From positions 629,666-693,665 of the forward strand of contig NW_019776079.1 in the NCBI RefSeq assembly GCF_001039355.2: 64,000 nucleotides of DNA, in the 5' to 3' direction. A model generated the notes under the pieces. The model made no database searches and was not told the DNA's origin. It worked only from the letters and a program-made list of their open reading frames with translations. Positions 46,594 to 57,666 of the stretch are shown piece after piece (the stretch's first letter is position 1; each line of letters begins with the position of its first letter). This DNA comes from Lingula anatina. Its lineage: Eukaryota; Brachiopoda; Lingulata; Lingulida; Lingulidae. The position numbers and the translations under genes were made by a program.

Positions 46594-46830
46594 GTTTGGC
46601 TATCTTTGATTGAGTTATTATCGAATTAATCAAGTCGTGAATTCACAATAATGGTTTCATGTTATTTCTGGTATCTTATTATTAATCAAGTCGTGAATTC
46701 ACAATAATGGTTTCATGTTATTTCTGGTATCTTATTATTNGTTTGGCTATCTTTGATTGAGTTATTATCGAATTAATCAAGTCGTGAATTCACAATAATG
46801 GTTTCATGTTATTTCTGGTATCGTATTATT
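46594..46830. repeat. Triplicated ~60-90-bp segment around a single N
   Basis: 46594-46682, a partial copy at 46683-46739, and 46741-46830 are essentially identical. They meet at the unresolved base 46740. As at 16.9 kb, this looks like an assembly join. Confidence 0.85.
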
Positions 46831-47107
46831 CGTTCAGATAAACAATCAAGTGCCATGGGTCATCCCTAAATTTTCCATTTCAAGGGTGGCGCTAAAACGT
46901 TGAACAGCTCAAGCGCAAGCTAAAAAATTGATAGTAAATATATATCACCAGATAAAACAATGTCACAGTTTGGGTTTTGCATAGCAATAAAAATTACTTA
47001 TTTTGGAACATTCTCACTGTGCTTGTAGCACCTGGTGCTTTAAATTCTAAATTTGAGTTTTAATATTTTAACGCTTTTAAATTTGAGCACGCAACTTCTG
47101 TTCCAAA

Positions 47108-49871
47108 ATGGCGAACATGTGGAGCGGCGTTGAAAAGGCCATTCGCATGATAAAGAAAATGCCTCGTGTACAAATTACGAACGTAAAAGATAACACTTCA
47201 AAAGGAAGAAAGGTGTGTTTAAAGCAATTGCGAACATTATTCAATATAATTGGTAAAAGGTAAAATCAGTTGATTAGGTAGCCGTCTGTAGACATTCAAT
47301 ATAGGTAGCCTAGTATGATAGCGGGACATGTCGAGTACAGTACATCATACATGTACTTGACTTCTTGACTTAAGCTGTACGTAACACTAGTACTATTAGT
47401 AATAGATCTACTGCTATTGCCAAGGACTAGTAGGAGTGGTACTGCCAGTACCAGTAACAAATGGCTTTTTACTGCGCTCAATTTTATGTGCAGCAAATGT
47501 TAATTGAATTTAATATAAATTGAAAAGTGAAGCTTGTCAATGATGCGTTAAAGTACACACTACAAGTACCATTTGCCTCAGCCTTTGGCCTTACATGTAA
47601 GGCTGAAAACTGAGGTAAACACTTCCACAGACAACTCCCCAATGGGGTCAGGTTCTTGATCATTCATAATGCTGTGTAACATAATTAAACTCATAAACAG
47701 TAGAAAGAAATTGGTAAAATTAATTTATTAAGAAACATAAGGAAAAGATATCTTCTCAAAGCATCAACACATCGATATAGTTAGATAGTAATTAAACATT
47801 TGAAAATGTTTAACTTTGAACCTTTGTGCATTCCCAGTCTAAGATGAGGAGAGGTCAGCATGGAGGCGACAAATGTGGTCGAGGAAATAAAGGACAAGGG
47901 CAACGAAATAATCGACCCCGTTTGGGTTTTGAAGGTGGAAATTCCCCATTTTATTTGAGAATACCCAAGGAACCGTATTACAAAGGACACTTGTAAGTTA
48001 CTGTAATTTTTCACTTTGAAGAATTGCATCTGTAAAATATTGAATCCCTTTTCTTACACATTTTGAATTTGGCTCTGTGAACTAAATATAGAAGATCTTC
48101 ATTTTCTTTAATCTTCCTTTTTTACTGCTTTAATGTAGAAAGGTTTTTGAAACTTATTTAGTCATGAAATAACATTCCTGCTCATTAATTGCATTTTTAT
48201 AGTCAGTGAAGTTGTAGAAATCCTAAAATTGGAACTGTTCATTTTGCTGAGACCAAATGTTAATTATGACTGTCAATTTTTATTTAAAGGGAATTTTAGA
48301 GTTCAGAATGCAGTTATGTAATTGTAAGTTGTAGAAAAATGTTGGTCTGGAAATTCATATATTTTTTATTTCAAATTTTTGTCTAAATCAATTTCAGTTT
48401 TACTCTTGTTTTGGTCAAGATGGTGACTTATCAATTTAACCTTCTAGCTTAAAGAAAGAATATCCTCCATTCTCCCTGCTGCAGCTCCAGAGGGCAATTG
48501 ACTTGTACCGTATAGATGATAGCCAACCCATAGACCTAGCAGTGCTGTGTAATACAAAACTCTATCAAATGGATGTTGACCTCAGGCACTATGGAGTTCA
48601 TCTCACTGAAGAGGTTGGAATAATTGTTTTTTATATACAAGGAAAAAGATAATTAGAAAAGAGTACAATTTTGAAAATGGAAATGTAGTTTACATTAACT
48701 TTTTTTTTTGCCCTAAGGTTGCTTTCAAGTTCTCTTATTTCATGCATTTGTATTTTTGACCACCCATCTCCAGAGAACTGAATGGTTTGGTGCACACTTC
48801 ATTCATTCATTATGTTTCTTTATCCTTAAAGACATGTTTGAAGTGACAATAAATGCCCTGTAAAGGATATAAATTACTGTTAACAGTTTCTAACACACAA
48901 AATCCACATGCAAAAAAAAAAAAAAAAAAATAATAATAATAATAATCTTGAGCAAATCAGAAAAGATTTTCATTAGTTGTGTTATGTTATAAGAACAGAG
49001 TAATTTTTCTTCTATCAACAGCTAATGTTGACAGCTAATATATTACCTCCAATATTCCCTGATGAAGATGCTCTGAGAGACATTGAAATATTGGAGGTAT
49101 TAGCTGTTGATTAAAGAAAAATTACTTTATTCATATAAGAATCTCTTGAGCAGCAGAAAAAAAATGAAAATTGCATTTTCTTCTTATTTCTGATTGTAAA
49201 TTTGACTTACTTATATTCCCTTCAGTCCATAAAGCACAGAAAGTGTGCAAATATAATTTTTGATATGTAAGGGAATTGATAAATTATACTGTTGAAAGCT
49301 GTATTGTGGCATTGTTTAGGTTTAGCAGCAATAATTTGATAGAGTACTCACTGAACATGTATCTTTAAATGTTGATTACAAATATCTCTACATTCAGGGT
49401 TTTGATCTGTTCCAAGCCCAAATAAACATCGAGGTCCAGTGGGCCAGTGAGGCGGCCATTGCAGCAGTTGAGAGTAGAGGAGGTGTCATCACAACGCGTT
49501 TTTATGACCCAGAAAGTTTGCGGGCTCTGGTAAATCCCGTAACTTTTTTCAAAAGGGGAGTTCCTATACCACGCTGTAAGCTCCCTCCCATGGAATTGTT
49601 AGACTACTATAGTGATCCTAAGAACAGGGGTTATTTGTCTGATCCAGATCTGATCAAGAAAGAACGTTTTGAACTTTCACAAAAGTATGGATATTCTCTC
49701 CCAGAAGTACCTTACAATGAAATGTTATTACTGAGGAAAGACCCCAGGCAAGTATTCTATGGACTTCAACCTGGCTGGGTTGTGAACTTAAGAGATCGGG
49801 TCATTCTCAAGCCTAAAGATCCAGAAATTAAACAATATTATGAAGACAGATTGGAAGCAAAATCTGTGTGA
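47108..49871 (+). CDS. MRPL15: Mitochondrial large-subunit ribosomal protein uL15m
   Basis: Four exons: 47108-47212, 47838-47992, 48448-48613 and 49398-49871; 299 aa against 296 in human. It is a structural protein of the mitochondrial 39S subunit. Seen: a basic N-terminus with [20 protein letters not shown], the glycine-rich L15 signature [20 protein letters not shown], then [16 protein letters not shown], the LASE-like block [42 protein letters not shown], and the C-terminal [18 protein letters not shown] followed by ILKPKD. These match the vertebrate protein block by block. The donor of exon 3 is GTTGGA, weaker than the others but required by the alignment. An N-terminal mitochondrial targeting sequence is expected. 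Confidence 0.96.
48988..49140. repeat. Hairpin-forming inverted repeat in MRPL15 intron 3
   Basis: GTAATTTTTCTTCTATCAAC with GCTAATA and TACCTCCAATATT on the left pairs with AATATTGGAGGTATTAGC and GTTGATTAAAGAAAAATTAC on the right. The loop is about 30 bp. Probably a small non-autonomous transposon. Confidence 0.7.
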
Positions 49872-50497
49872 TGTGTATCACATCAAACATCAAGGAACTT
49901 GTGGCAAATTTATTAAGTTTTAAAATGATAAAAATTGTGGAATATTTAATGTGGGGTTGCACTTTTAGTTTAACTGTCTGCTGAACAATTTGTAGATAAA
50001 GAGTGCCCCACTGAAGCAAAAGTCATAGAAAATGGCAGTATTTTCATAGCATGTGGTAATACCTGAAGTTAATCCCATGCCATGTGTTTAAATATACATT
50101 TCTTAAAAGTGGTTTATTTTGATAACACTTGATTTAATTATTACATTATGATAGTTTCACCACATCTCCATACATTGCACCAGTTACCAGAATATAACAT
50201 CGGCAGAAGCAGTAATGTGCACACCAAATTTTTTATTTATTTTTAATTTTTTTTCTTTATTTATTGTAAATGAAAATGAAGTGAGCAGATTGAGCGAAAT
50301 TGTAGGTCTGCTGAAAGCCAAATTTCAATTTGGGCATCTACTTAGTCCGCATCTGGCACATAGGCAGCACCACACAAACTTTTGCAAATTCTTAATGCAA
50401 AAAGATTGCAAGTGCTAGCAGCTTAGTAATGCAGTTAAGTAGAACCAAATTTAATGATAACTGGGTCACAAGTGGTTTGTACCAGATGTGAATGCAA
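49872..50497. other. Convergent intergenic region between MRPL15 and PITHD1
   Basis: About 0.6 kb, no coding frame. Must contain both 3' UTRs. Confidence 0.5.
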
Positions 50498-50656
50498 TCA
50501 CTGTATTTCATGGCTCATTGGATTAAAAGAGTCTACTTTATGATCAGCTGGATTCGGTCTTATTTCGTAATTGGTTATGAGAATCTCTTGTCTTTGTGCC
50601 TGTAATAAATGAAAAGAAAATAACATTGTTAAAAGAAAAGGTCTGCTAAATGCCCA

Positions 50657-50695
<39 letters not shown>

Positions 50696-52999
50696 GACTG
50701 AATGCAAAAGAGATGTCGACTTTTTTAACTTGCTCCATAGAAGGCATTATATTCCAACCAAGTGAAATTATTTTAAAAATCTTTCCAGTCACAAAAACCA
50801 AAAAAATAAATGCATAATTGTGCGTTGTAAAAAGAAATGTGACTTAATATTCTGGTGACAACCTATGCTGTACCAACCTCGGTGAAGTCTCCATGAAGCC
50901 CAATGTAGTAAACTTTGGTTGTATCAGCACCGAAATTTGTTGGGAAATAAATGGTTAGATGGGTCACAGAAGAAAATCTAACAACTCTGAAATGGAGATA
51001 AAATATGTCAGTTTTATTTTCACAATTCCAAGTTTTTTTTGTGTGGTACTACTAAATTTGTTAATATATATTAAAAATAGCATAAAATTATTTAAAAAAA
51101 GCAATTCGCTTTGAAAAATTTGCTGAAAACATCAAAACCCAATCAATTTTCAAACAAATTTTATTGCTGGTCCTTTGTCATGCTAGCTATTTGCACAAAA
51201 ATCCTCATTCTGTGATTTTGTATCATGTTAAAATTATGAGCAACAGCACAGTCTCCACAAACCACCCTTGTGTATATAATTATTATGTAAAGGTTATAGC
51301 TTGATATAATAAGATTACTGTGAACTGACTTTGTTGGATATTCTACAACTCCTGTGGAATCTGGTGTCACCTGGAACTCCTGATCTGCCTCTACACCTGT
51401 GTCATCAAATGACATTTGAGGTCTGTTCTTGTACCTGGAAATGTGATACTTATAATAAATAAATAAAAATAACCTGCCACGTCTCCATCTTCTTTTCAAA
51501 ATGTGCAACGGATTTATGTTTAACTTGAATCTTGGTTATTTGGTTACAGGTATTGACCACCTCCATCTTACTTGGTTGTGTTTGTGTATGAACAGGATGA
51601 GGGATAATGAACTATTTTCATTTTCATCAGAGGTTGGAGGGGAAAATAATACTGTCTTTCTGTCACTTTCTTTTAAATATTTTTGACAATAATACAGTAA
51701 AAACTTTCAATTTAACATACTAGTCATATTTTAAGAAGGTAAAAGCAGTGACTGAGCTGTTTTATTTGTCTTCATTACATAATGACATACAACTATCCAG
51801 TCAGTTTATCATTTTCTTTTAGTTACAAATACTGGTATATACCTACATACTTACAGCTTCATGGAGGATGGGTGTGTATCATCCTCTCCACCTATCACGA
51901 TCACTCCTTTCAGTTTCACATTGCCAGTGAATCTGAAAGATACTCAGTGGTTTTAAGATTGAACTATTCAAGAAAAAATCAAGCAAAATATTGAAATGTA
52001 TAGAAGAAGTATAGAAGAACTGAATAACCTTGATTATATTGGCATGAAGAACACTACATACTTTACATTTTTCGTAAATTCAATTGATGTACTTACGGAA
52101 TATTGAATAAGAGCTCTTCATCCGCATCGCTTTCCACAACCTGTAACGTTAAACGTGGTTAAACTCAATTAAACCAATAGTCTATTTAGGCCATTCACAT
52201 AAGAACTTTAACCGCAGTCAAGTTTACTCTGATTAAACCACGGTCAACCAAACCGCGTCCAAACCGCGTTCACACGGACACCGGCAGCGATCAGTAGCGG
52301 TAGAATCTCAGCACTTCTTGTCAAGCATGCGCTCTTACTAGAATCTTTGCAACTTGGCGGGAGCTTAAATGACGGTACACTTGTGCGTGTGCACTTCATA
52401 TGTAGACATTCGGTCTTGACCGCAGTCAGGAGTTTACTCCGATTATACCCACCTCCCAATCTGGGTTTATTTCGACCGCGGTCAGGGCTATGTTGTCCGT
52501 TCACATTAGAAAAGTTAACCGCAATAGGACCGAGGTCAGGCCTTGACTGCGGTTAAAAGTGCTAGTGTGAATGGGGTATTTGATTCACAATCAAAATCGA
52601 CCAATCAACTGAATCGATTGGACAATGTCACTGTTAACTTTACCATTATAGATAGCAAAAATTATCAGTTTTTGTTTATGCTGTCACATTCATCTTTCAG
52701 TTACCCCCTAGAGATCACATCGACTTCTGTAAATTTAATGTAATTAAGATCATATTACTTAAACCAATTGAAACTGAGTACTGCTTGCGGGGTACCCTTT
52801 CTTTATCTAGCCTTTGGTCCCATGGCTTGAAGACTGTTTTGCCAGACCCGTCAATTTGTTCGTTGAGACACTGAACCTTGTCTAAATCTATTTTCATGTA
52901 CAGACTAAATTCTGCTCCCCTGTCAATCCCAGACTTATCGTCACTGTGATCGCATCCACCGCTGCCATGACTGTGTCCATGACCATGTCCAGACATCAT
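50498..52999 (-). CDS. PITHD1: PITH domain-containing protein 1
   Basis: Six exons on the minus strand: 52796-52999, 52097-52140, 51855-51932, 51330-51434, 50878-50986 and 50498-50599; 213 aa (human 211). Phases 0, 2, 2, 2, 0. The PITH fold, shared with the thioredoxin-like TXNL1 C-terminus, binds the proteasome in TXNL1; PITHD1 itself is linked to proteasome and transcription roles in mammals. Seen: a His/Gly-rich start (MMSGHGHGHSHGSGGC), LYMKIDLDKVQCLNE, VFKPWDQR, VVESDADEELLFNIPF, TGNVKLKGVIVIGGEDD, NRPQMSFDD, NFGADTTKVYYIGLHGDFTE, and the C-terminal NYEIRPNPADHKVD. Two donors are unusual (GTACCC after exon 1, GTCAGT after exon 4) but are fixed by the family alignment. Intron 1 hosts a transposon. 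Confidence 0.95.
50656..50695. repeat. (TA)n microsatellite
   Basis: TA units interrupted once by TG, in PITHD1 intron 5. Confidence 0.9.
52189..52576. mobile_element. Short DNA transposon in PITHD1 intron 1
   Basis: The left end (CCATTCACA then AACTTTAACCGCAGTCAAG) is matched in inverse by the right end (CTTGACTGCGGTTAAAAGT then TGTGAATGG). Internal GACCGCGGTC-like blocks repeat the same theme. TATTT occurs at both flanks and may be the target duplication. No coding capacity. Confidence 0.75.
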
Positions 53000-55900
53000 T
53001 AATGAGAAACACTGTTCCAAGTAACATTTGCTTTAATTGCAGTATATCTTACACAACAAATATATATATATATGTAAAGAATATGTTTGACGTAAATTAC
53101 ATTAATATGGTCTGAAACAGTCTTTTATTGTATTTTACTCTCTTGTGGTTATATAAAAGGAAAAGAAAAAAGCAAATCGGGGTCGAACTTTTAGAGAACC
53201 AGTCAGTTATAAAATAAACTGCGATAACGCATTCAGAGAGTCACAAGAGTCACACCAAATGCAACGAGGCAGCTGTACATTTCATTTGCGTGCTGCATTT
53301 TCGTGGGGATTAGGGATTAAAAGGTGATGACGGTGACAAAATAGGGAAGGAATAAAAGACCATCCATTATAGGAACATTTCCATTTGATGACATTTCTTA
53401 CAATCATCAACAAATTCGATTTCTTTTTTTTTTTTTTTAATCTGAAATTGACTTTTTATCTTTAACTTGCTCAAGGTGAAAGTTAGCAGTTTACAATCAA
53501 TCTCACATAATGTGCGCGCATTTTTGTTTACTATTCCCTTTTTAATTTACCCTATTGTGCAGTAAAATAAGAATATCTCCTATCCGCCACCGCACTTTTT
53601 CCGCGTCCGTAAAAAATAATCAACATTACAGTGAATACAAAAGACTCGGGGAGACTGTTTTATATAGCATTTTACAAGTTAACTTATTACTTATGTGTCG
53701 ATGGATTCAATTGGTTCAACCTGACATCTGTGGCGAGCGTTGCTGAGCAAGTTTCCCTGGTACTAAAAGCTGCCTGGATCAATAACTATTGAACACTTTA
53801 TTTCTACTTCTATTTACACAACAGATGTTCCTCTCTCTTATCACTGGACTTGCGGTTTATCAAAATATTATCATATAATGCTTTTCAAACAAATGGCGCT
53901 CTTAGATTCTTTTCAAAGGGAGGTAAAGATATAATAGAGTAAACATGCCGAAGTACACATCCGGGGTGCTTAATGGCTTAAATGTGGTTTCAAGTGTCAC
54001 CTGCGCTGTGTTTAACTTCTTTACTTTTCAACATATACAATTTGAAAGTTTTTTAATTACTCGATGACGAATGAACCCTACATATCTGGATTCTACTGCC
54101 AAGCGTTTTGATATCATGCATAAAATAAAGTTTTTTTTCAAAACAACGTGTGGTCAAGAAAACCGGTAACCGAAATGTGATGAATTTTTAAATATTTATA
54201 TATATTAACTTTCCCAGTCCATCAGAAATCTGTCACTTATCCTTTATTCAACGTTTCTAGAGACGAGTACCACGGGCAGTACCGCTTGCATTTATTGTCG
54301 GACTTCCTAATGCAAGTGCGTATGTTTTAAAAGATACTTCATATAATAGTATATTACCACTTCGAGGGATAAACATTACTACTTCATGATAGAAGGCGAC
54401 TTCATTGGTTAAAAAATAAGGACCCTCAGGCGACTATTTACCACTTCATGGAACATTTGTATCCAAACATATAATAGTAATAAATATAATCCCTTCTTGC
54501 ATTTTAGATATAATAGTAATAATTACAATCCTCACGTATACTTGTGCCATTCCACTCGTGTTCTCTTTACGTAGATATCTTCTAGTGAGCACGTAGCTTT
54601 ATTTCATGTTGTAGTTGTTGAAATTAAATAATGATGGATGAGAGTGTGAAAAAGTAGGTGCACGTTGGCATGAAATCAAATTATAACATTTAGATCCTAA
54701 ACAACAACAACAACAACAAAAAAATGACCAGCAGATTTCTAGAAGTCTACAGATGCTGTGATGACGAAAAAAATAATCCATTAATGCTACAAAAGATTTA
54801 CTACTAATAACAATAATCGCTCACCCTTTTGCTTTCACTTGAAACTAAATTATGCTAATACCTCGATATGAAAAATCAGCAATAAAGGACTGAGTGAACA
54901 AAAGAGCACTCCAGTGAGCAGCTGTTGGCGCGTGCCGCGTCGGGCGGTGTCTTTGAATGTCACACTTGTTTCTTAGTTATTGCTAAATCGAAATAGACAA
55001 GAAAAAAATAGGTGATATAAAAAAGATATAAGAATGGAAAATGAAATCAGATGTTCAGAATTATTTAATCTGCAAGGTGCTGAAAATGCTGCACAGGTTC
55101 AGGATACGAAAGTTTACTTTAATTTCTGTGATATTGACACAACTAATATAATGACGTAGACAGGTGGCCCGCCTGACTGTAGCATGCATGAAATTTTAAT
55201 AATAATAATCAAAGTCCTGGATGTTTTAATTGTTGCAGGTGAAATCATCTGATACTGGGAATAGTATGCTGGCGTTTACTGGACCAAAAGCAAAACTAAG
55301 GTTATTCTGGGGTCACTGCTTGCGGCCGGTGATTTGGAGAACAAAAGAATGTCTCATGTGACGTTCAGAAATTCTTATTTCTTAATAGATAAATGATTAT
55401 AAAATTCTTTTTTAGCATTCTCTAGCTGAAAATAAGCCGAATTCCATCTTTCAAGGGGCATAAATGTTTGATTTATCAAAAGTAAAATTATGTTAACAAA
55501 AACGTTTAAAACTGAAATGAAGTAAGATTAATACAAACGTATTCATTTTTGTATGTATTGTTCTCCTGCTTATAGAACCTGGTCAAGCTTTTCAATGAAG
55601 AAATTTAATTTTTTGTCAATTCAGCAAATTTTATATTATCGCAGTACGCCGTATACCTATTGATTAAACTGAAAAATGTCCTTTTTACCATGAAGAGAAG
55701 GATCGCTTAAAGCGGATAATAAAAACTTAACGACATAAACCTTTTGTCTATTATTTAATTGCAGTGGAATCATCTGCTATGACTTGTGAACATTAATTTA
55801 AACATATATTTTGCTAAGGGCAGCAATGATGTCAACATATATTTATATTGTGTGAGCAATGATCACTTACTCATCAAAACACAATCATGTTTTGTTACAT

Positions 55901-56931
55901 GTCCACCCCCAGAGATCAATATTATGTCATAATGACTTGTACTTCGATCTACTTCAGCTTATGTCACCAACAACTGAATTTTAGTGCATCCATATTACCA
56001 TCTGTTACCAGCTTGCTTTCATAAAGTCGGCTAATCCTTTATAATAAACCTACGCTCAATACTATTCAGCTAGTTAAATGAACGCCAGGCGCGTGTCTGG
56101 CATGCGACCGTGTTTACCAAGGTATTTCTTAGGCAAATCAACCTGCCGTAGGTACACAATGTAATAACTGATTAAGCCACCCCGGTGGCTGGGAAAACCA
56201 GGGCTTTGTCCTATTGTCTTATTTGTCTCAAGTGGCCTGCTGTAGCCTGAGACAATACAGAGCAATACGAATCATTAATCATCTGCTGAGGTAGGCTGGG
56301 TATTTAAATCCCGCATACGACAGCGTGCAAACCATTCGATCGATACAGACTTTAGTAGCATGTATTCGATTGGTCTTTGTCTGCCATATTTTTCGTTTTT
56401 GTAGATATATATTCGAGTGCGAATTGTATTGCACACGAATCAGAATACAAACTGGAAGATTTCTAGCAGTGAAAGTATGATTTTGAACCGACGATCTCCA
56501 GAAATAGGCTGTAAGAATTTAGCTGATTTTCTGATCATTGCAAGAACAACGACAGAATCTCTTTAAAAATGGCGGACCAAAACATCTGGTGAAATGAAAG
56601 AGAGAAAAAAGACGATAAGAGGAAGAAAAGGAGGTGGAGGGAGACGTGACGACAGGCAGCAAAAGTTGACGATAAGGGTGAGCGGCATTTTGTGCCGTAA
56701 AATTGTTTTCCCAGAGAGCTTGACAGTTACGTGTTTTAACATTGTATGATGCATAAAAAATTTCTGATTTATAAATTGACAATATATGTAACATTCCCTT
56801 CAAGGAGCGGCAAGAAAGAAAAGACAGTTTTGGTTGTTGCTAACGGTTCTATTGCACCAGAAAATAACCAAAAATCTGATTTTACCTATGTAGAGACTTT
56901 TTTTAGCTATAGTTCACGATAAACGATTCTT
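53000..56931. other. Large gene-free region between divergent PITHD1 and SPSB3-like genes
   Basis: About 3.9 kb without a supported coding frame. It holds the PITHD1 promoter at its left and the SPSB3-like promoter and 5' UTR at its right. TATTTAAAT at 56301-56309 is a possible TATA box for the latter, leaving a 5' UTR near 600 bp. Scattered A/T simple runs only otherwise. Confidence 0.45.
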
Positions 56932-57666
56932 ATGTTTTCCGTGCGTTTTTGCGGGAAAAGTCGCCGTTCTCGGTGCAAAAAAATGGCGGCTCAAAAACAT
57001 CCATTGCAATACGGGTCAGAAGACCATTGGACCTGGAACAAATACGATAAATCCCACGAAGTGAAACTGTACGGAATGCGCAATATGACAGCTCATTTTC
57101 ATCCTAACTGGAGCAATGGCACCGCTGGAGTGCGTGGGACTCGTATCCTAAATTATGGATCTTACTATTGGGAGATTAAAATTTCCCAGAGAATATTTGG
57201 TACTAGCATGATGTTCGGCATTGGTACAAAGCGGACTCGTTTACACGTCGATGCATTTGTTAACATGTTGGGCGAGGATGACCAAAGTTGGGGGCTCTCT
57301 CACAAAGGACTTCTGTGGCACAACGGCAAATGGAGACAATATACAAAACCATTCCGAGAAAATGAAGCAACGACAATAGGACTTCTTTTTGATTGGAAAT
57401 CCGGGACGTTAACATATCTGAAAGACGGTCTTAATTTAGGAGTGGCTTTCACGGGCATCAATAAAGTTGAAGAAGACCTGTACCCTGTTATTTGCTCAAC
57501 TGCTGCGAAGACTGAGATGACGTTAGGTGTAACCCGTCGAGCATTTGTAGACCTACAGGACAGGTGTCGTGAAGTCATAGTACATCAGATACAAGATGAA
57601 AATGAAGTGGACAACTTGCCTTTACCAAACAAGATTAAGTGCTATATCAAAGAAGCGTTGCCATGA
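56932..57666 (+). CDS. SPRY and SOCS-box protein, SPSB3-like, intronless
   Basis: A single uninterrupted frame of 244 codons. An in-frame stop lies 10 bp upstream of the first ATG. A second ATG at 56983 sits in a better start context (AAAATGGCGG) and would give 227 aa. SPSB proteins use a SPRY domain to recruit targets to Elongin B/C-Cullin E3 ubiquitin ligases through a SOCS box. Seen: WTWNKYDKSHEVKLYG, HPNWSNGTAGVRGTRIL, YYWEIKISQRIFGTSMMFGI, AFVNMLGEDDQSWGLSHKG, GTLTYLKDGLNLGVAFTG, LYPVICSTAAKTEMTLG, then a short C-terminal SOCS-box-like part (LQDRCREVIVHQI, LPLPNKIKCYI). The block order fits SPSB3 best. Vertebrate SPSB3 is longer and has introns, so this may be a retrocopy-derived or lineage-specific gene. 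Confidence 0.88.
   Translation: MFSVRFCGKSRRSRCKKMAAQKHPLQYGSEDHWTWNKYDKSHEVKLYGMRNMTAHFHPNWSNGTAGVRGTRILNYGSYYWEIKISQRIFGTSMMFGIGTKRTRLHVDAFVNMLGEDDQSWGLSHKGLLWHNGKWRQYTKPFRENEATTIGLLFDWKSGTLTYLKDGLNLGVAFTGINKVEEDLYPVICSTAAKTEMTLGVTRRAFVDLQDRCREVIVHQIQDENEVDNLPLPNKIKCYIKEALP

Noticed and set aside
49059-49085. Possible box C/D snoRNA (TGATGA and CTGA) in the MRPL15 hairpin
   Set aside because: The boxes are far too close together and the flanking stem is that of a transposon-like hairpin, not a snoRNA terminal stem.
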